A stretch of DNA of 64,000 bases from assembly GCF_024464655.1 (NCBI RefSeq), contig NZ_JANHAV010000006.1:1-64000 (forward strand), read 5' to 3'. Under the pieces are notes generated by a model. The model worked only from the letters and a program-made list of their open reading frames with translations. It did not search any database and had not been told where the DNA came from. This DNA comes from Halobellus inordinatus. Lineage in GTDB: Archaea > Halobacteriota > Halobacteria > Halobacteriales > Haloferacaceae. The position numbers and the translations under genes are program-made. Position 1 is the first letter of the stretch, and each line of letters starts with the position of its first letter. This document shows, piece after piece, positions 61,389-64,000 of the stretch.

Positions 61389-61880
61389 TCATTCGAACCG
61401 GTCGGGGTCGACCGCGAAGGGGCTCTCGGTCTCCTGCCAGCCCCACCCCGGGAGTCGCGTCTGGAACCCCGCGGCGAGCGCCGCGTCGAGGTCGTCGATA
61501 CCGGCTCCACCGTCCGAGTGCGTCAGCACGTCCGCGTAGTGGAACGTCGCCTGCGCGAGCAGTGACAGTGGCGCGCCGCCGGCAATCGTCGCGGCGAGTT
61601 CACGGCCGAGCACCTCGTCGACGACGAAGCCTGGGTAGTCGCCCGCGACGTCCAACTCGCGGAGGAGGCCGACGTAGGCGGCGACGTTGACGGCGACGTC
61701 GCCGTCGGCGAAGACGCGTTTGACCTCCTCGCGGTACCGTTCCGTCTCAACTGTGTCGACGGTCACGTCGAACTCGTTGGCGAGTCGCTGCCGCGTCTCG
61801 TTGATGATCGGCACCACCTCGTCGCTTCTGTCTAGGACCCACGCGGCTTCGGTCGCGACGCGGTCGGGAGTAACGTCCAT
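61389..61880 (-). CDS. Conserved haloarchaeal protein of unknown function
   Basis: A 163-residue soluble, very acidic and Ala-rich protein, mostly predicted helix (DRVATEAAWVLDRSDEVVPIINETRQRLANEFD, VFADGDVAVNVAAYVGLLRELD), ending LPGWGWQETESPF. No catalytic motif is visible. The ATG at 61880 fits the TATA box at 61921-61930; a Met three codons earlier is possible. It is divergent from the KH/beta-CASP nuclease gene and upstream of proS. Confidence 0.75.
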   Translation of the reverse strand: MDVTPDRVATEAAWVLDRSDEVVPIINETRQRLANEFDVTVDTVETERYREEVKRVFADGDVAVNVAAYVGLLRELDVAGDYPGFVVDEVLGRELAATIAGGAPLSLLAQATFHYADVLTHSDGGAGIDDLDAALAAGFQTRLPGWGWQETESPFAVDPDRFE

Positions 61881-61920
61881 ACCCGCCACGAAGACCCCTC
61901 AGGGTTTCGACTTTGCGAAG

Positions 61921-61930
61921 GCTTTTATAC
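61921..61930 (-). promoter_or_regulatory. TATA box of the 61880 gene
   Basis: On the minus strand it reads GTATAAAAGC. The centre near 61926 predicts transcription start near 61899 and a leader of about 19 nt before the ATG at 61880. Confidence 0.5.
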
Positions 61931-62144
61931 GCCGGCCGAAGTATTCTGGATTAAGCGGGTTCTCCCTGCCTCTTCGCAGCTAGAACCGCAGAGATTGCCG
62001 TTCACAACGTCGTCCTATGCTCTCTCACGCGACATCGTCGCATCCCCGCATCGACGGAGTGTTCGCACTGCCGGTTCCGCTTCAGGAGAAGGGTACCCCG
62101 ATCAATCGTCCGTCCGTGACGATCCCGACGGAACGCTCTCAGTT

Positions 62145-64000
62145 ATGAGTTCAGTAGATACGCAACTCGAGGAGTTGAAAGCAGAGATCACAGCGGAACT
62201 GCCGGCCGACATCTCGGTGTCGGACGTCACCTACGAGGGTCCGGAGCTTGTCATCTACACGCGCGATCCGAAGCGGTTCGCCCAGAACGGTGACCTCGTC
62301 CGTGACCTCGCCGGCAAACTCCGCAAGCGCATCACCGTTCGCCCCGATCCGGCGGCGCTCTCGCCGCCCGATCAGGCTCGCGACCGGATCCTCGAGGTGA
62401 TCCCCGAGGAAGCCGGCGTCACCGACCTCGACTTCCACGAGGACACCGGGGAGGTCGTCATCGAAGCCGAAAAGCCCGGGATGGTCATCGGCCGCCACGG
62501 CGCGACGCTGCGCGAAATCACCCAGGAGGTCGGCTGGACCCCCGAGGTCGTTCGGACGCCGCCGATCGAGTCCTCGACGGTGTCGAACGTCCGCAACTTC
62601 CTCAAACAGGAGCGCGACGACCGCCGGCAGATCCTCGAACGCGTCGGCCGACAGATCCACCGCGAGGAGCTCGCAGACGAACAGTGGGTCCGCATCACGA
62701 CGCTCGGTTGCTGCCGCGAGGTCGGCCGCGCCTCGTTCATTCTCTCGACGGCCGAGACGCGCATCCTCATCGACTGCGGTGACAAGCCCGGCTCCGACGA
62801 CGTCCCGTATCTGCAGGTGCCCGAGGCGCTCGGTGCGGGCGCGAACTCGCTCGACGCGGTCGTGCTGACGCACGCCCACCTCGACCACTCGGCGCTCGTC
62901 CCGCTCCTGTATAAGTACGGCTACGACGGGCCGATCTACACGACCGAGCCGACTCGGGATCTGATGGGTCTGCTCCAACTGGACTACCTCGACGTCGCCG
63001 CCAAGGAGGGCCGAACGCCGCCCTACGAGTCCGAGATGGTCCGCGAGGCGATCAAGCACACCATCCCGATCGAGTACGGCGACGTCACCGACATCGCACC
63101 GGACGTGAAACTCACGTTCCACAACGCCGGACACATCCTCGGCTCTGCGGTCTCTCACTTCCACATCGGCGACGGCCTCTACAACGTCGCGTTCTCCGGC
63201 GACATCCACTACGAGGACACCCGCCTGTTCAACGGCGCCGTCAACGACTTCCCGCGCGTGGAGACGCTCGTGCTGGAGTCGACCTACGGCGGCCGCGACG
63301 ACTACCAGACCGACCAGGAAGATTCCGAACGCGAACTGCTCGACGTCATCAACGAGACGTACGACCGCGGCGGCAAGGTCGTCATCCCGGCGTTCGCCGT
63401 CGGGCGCTCTCAGGAGTTGATGCTCGTCCTCGAAGAGGCGATGCGGACCGGCAAGATCCCGAGTATGCCCGTCCACCTCGACGGGATGATCTGGGAGGCG
63501 ACCGCGATCCACACGACTTACCCCGAGTACCTCCGCGACGACCTCCGGGACCGGATCTTCCACGAGGACGAGAACCCCTTCCTCGCCGACGAGTTCAACC
63601 ACATCGACGGCGGCGACGACGAGCGCCAGGACGTCGCCGACGGCGATCAGGCGATCATCCTCTCTACGTCGGGGATGGTCACCGGCGGCCCGATTATGTC
63701 CTGGCTCGAGCACATCGGCCCCGACCCGGACTCCCGCCTCGTCTTCGTCGGCTACCAGGCGCAAGGGACGCTCGGCCGCCGTATCCAGAACGGCTGGGAC
63801 GAGATTCCGATCGGCGGGGACCGCGTCGGGCGCTCGGAGACGCTGAAACTGGAAATGGACGTCGAGACGGTCGACGGCTTCTCTGGGCACGCCGACCGAC
63901 AGGGCCTCGAAAACTTCGTGAAGACGATGAACCCCCGTCCCGAGAAGATCCTCTGTGTCCACGGCGACGAGCGCTCCGTCCAGGACCTCTCGTCGGGACT
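62145..64000 (+). CDS. KH/beta-CASP ribonuclease, archaeal CPSF1 (FttA-type termination factor), cut by window end
   Basis: 618 codons from ATG at 62145 to the edge of the window, with no stop, so only the last ~20 residues should be missing (family about 640). It cleaves nascent RNA and drives archaeal transcription termination. The N-terminal KH domains (about 1-180, EKPGMVIGRHGATLREI) are followed by a metallo-beta-lactamase core: VVLTHAHLDHSAL (HxHxDH), GHILGSAVSHF, FSGDIHYED and the beta-CASP motif A in LESTYGG. Motif C is in FSGHADRQGLENF. All metal ligands are kept. The opposite-strand frame over it (62151-63962) is an artefact of GC-rich coding. Confidence 0.94.
   Translation, partial: MSSVDTQLEELKAEITAELPADISVSDVTYEGPELVIYTRDPKRFAQNGDLVRDLAGKLRKRITVRPDPAALSPPDQARDRILEVIPEEAGVTDLDFHEDTGEVVIEAEKPGMVIGRHGATLREITQEVGWTPEVVRTPPIESSTVSNVRNFLKQERDDRRQILERVGRQIHREELADEQWVRITTLGCCREVGRASFILSTAETRILIDCGDKPGSDDVPYLQVPEALGAGANSLDAVVLTHAHLDHSALVPLLYKYGYDGPIYTTEPTRDLMGLLQLDYLDVAAKEGRTPPYESEMVREAIKHTIPIEYGDVTDIAPDVKLTFHNAGHILGSAVSHFHIGDGLYNVAFSGDIHYEDTRLFNGAVNDFPRVETLVLESTYGGRDDYQTDQEDSERELLDVINETYDRGGKVVIPAFAVGRSQELMLVLEEAMRTGKIPSMPVHLDGMIWEATAIHTTYPEYLRDDLRDRIFHEDENPFLADEFNHIDGGDDERQDVADGDQAIILSTSGMVTGGPIMSWLEHIGPDPDSRLVFVGYQAQGTLGRRIQNGWDEIPIGGDRVGRSETLKLEMDVETVDGFSGHADRQGLENFVKTMNPRPEKILCVHGDERSVQDLSSG

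Noticed and set aside
62151-63962. A 603-residue reading frame on the minus strand
   Set aside because: It is antisense to the KH/beta-CASP nuclease. High GC third positions suppress stops on the opposite strand, and its composition is not protein-like.

Overview
The window comes from a haloarchaeon. Proteins are strongly acidic (Asp/Glu-rich), coding DNA is GC-rich with G/C in third positions, promoters carry archaeal TATA boxes, several signal peptides are twin-arginine lipoprotein signals, and there is a PGF-CTERM surface anchor. Chromosomal core genes are present (TATA-binding protein, prolyl-tRNA synthetase, PurD, diadenylate cyclase, the KH/beta-CASP termination nuclease, tRNA-Tyr), so this looks like chromosome rather than plasmid.

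Left part (1-12,000). After tbp and a helix-turn-helix regulator there is a compact catabolic-looking locus: a degenerate Orc1/Cdc6-like ATPase overlapping a glycerol-kinase-like FGGY kinase, a four-gene ABC importer, a folate-dependent demethylase of the LigM/GcvT type and a HAD-IIA phosphatase. A shared 39-bp motif lies before the importer and before the phosphatase. I read this as an uptake and demethylation/phosphorylation pathway for an unidentified substrate.

Origin (11,644-18,800). A canonical Orc1/Cdc6 gene is transcribed away from a 1.1-kb non-coding region holding seven well-conserved origin recognition boxes, one degenerate box and an AT-rich stretch. This is a clear replication origin. 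On the other side lie an XPB/Rad25-like helicase and, 7 bp later, a large orphan N6-DNA methyltransferase. Both genes contain 18-bp in-frame tandem repeats. tRNA-Tyr follows.

Middle (18,800-30,200). Mostly accessory genes: small cysteine-rich proteins, an SDR, a surface-anchored BtuF-like binding protein, a DUF7344-type regulator, UspA, a type IV pilin-like protein, a thioesterase, a short flavoprotein, a PQQ-propeller lipoprotein and an SRPBCC protein. Two identical 84-bp hairpin elements lie about 3.5 kb apart. One sits directly after a stop codon; the other has split a SnoaL-like gene, whose frame is restored if the element is removed.

Right part (30,200-64,000). A 1,518-residue double GH15 glucoamylase-like protein faces a cytoplasmic GH13 amylase (alpha-glucan breakdown). 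Then come a GT-C-like membrane protein and an iron-type ABC importer. The importer and a reversibly-glycosylated-polypeptide-like protein each have the same TTTAGG-N4-CCTAAA operator just before their start codons. The rest is housekeeping: HPP membrane protein, Hrq1/MrfA-like helicase, DCC and DUF123 proteins, cysteine synthase, thioredoxin-like protein, a MASE3/PAS histidine kinase, a DUF255 protein, purD, an acyltransferase, mscS-dacZ (overlapping), proS, and the KH/beta-CASP nuclease running off the right edge.
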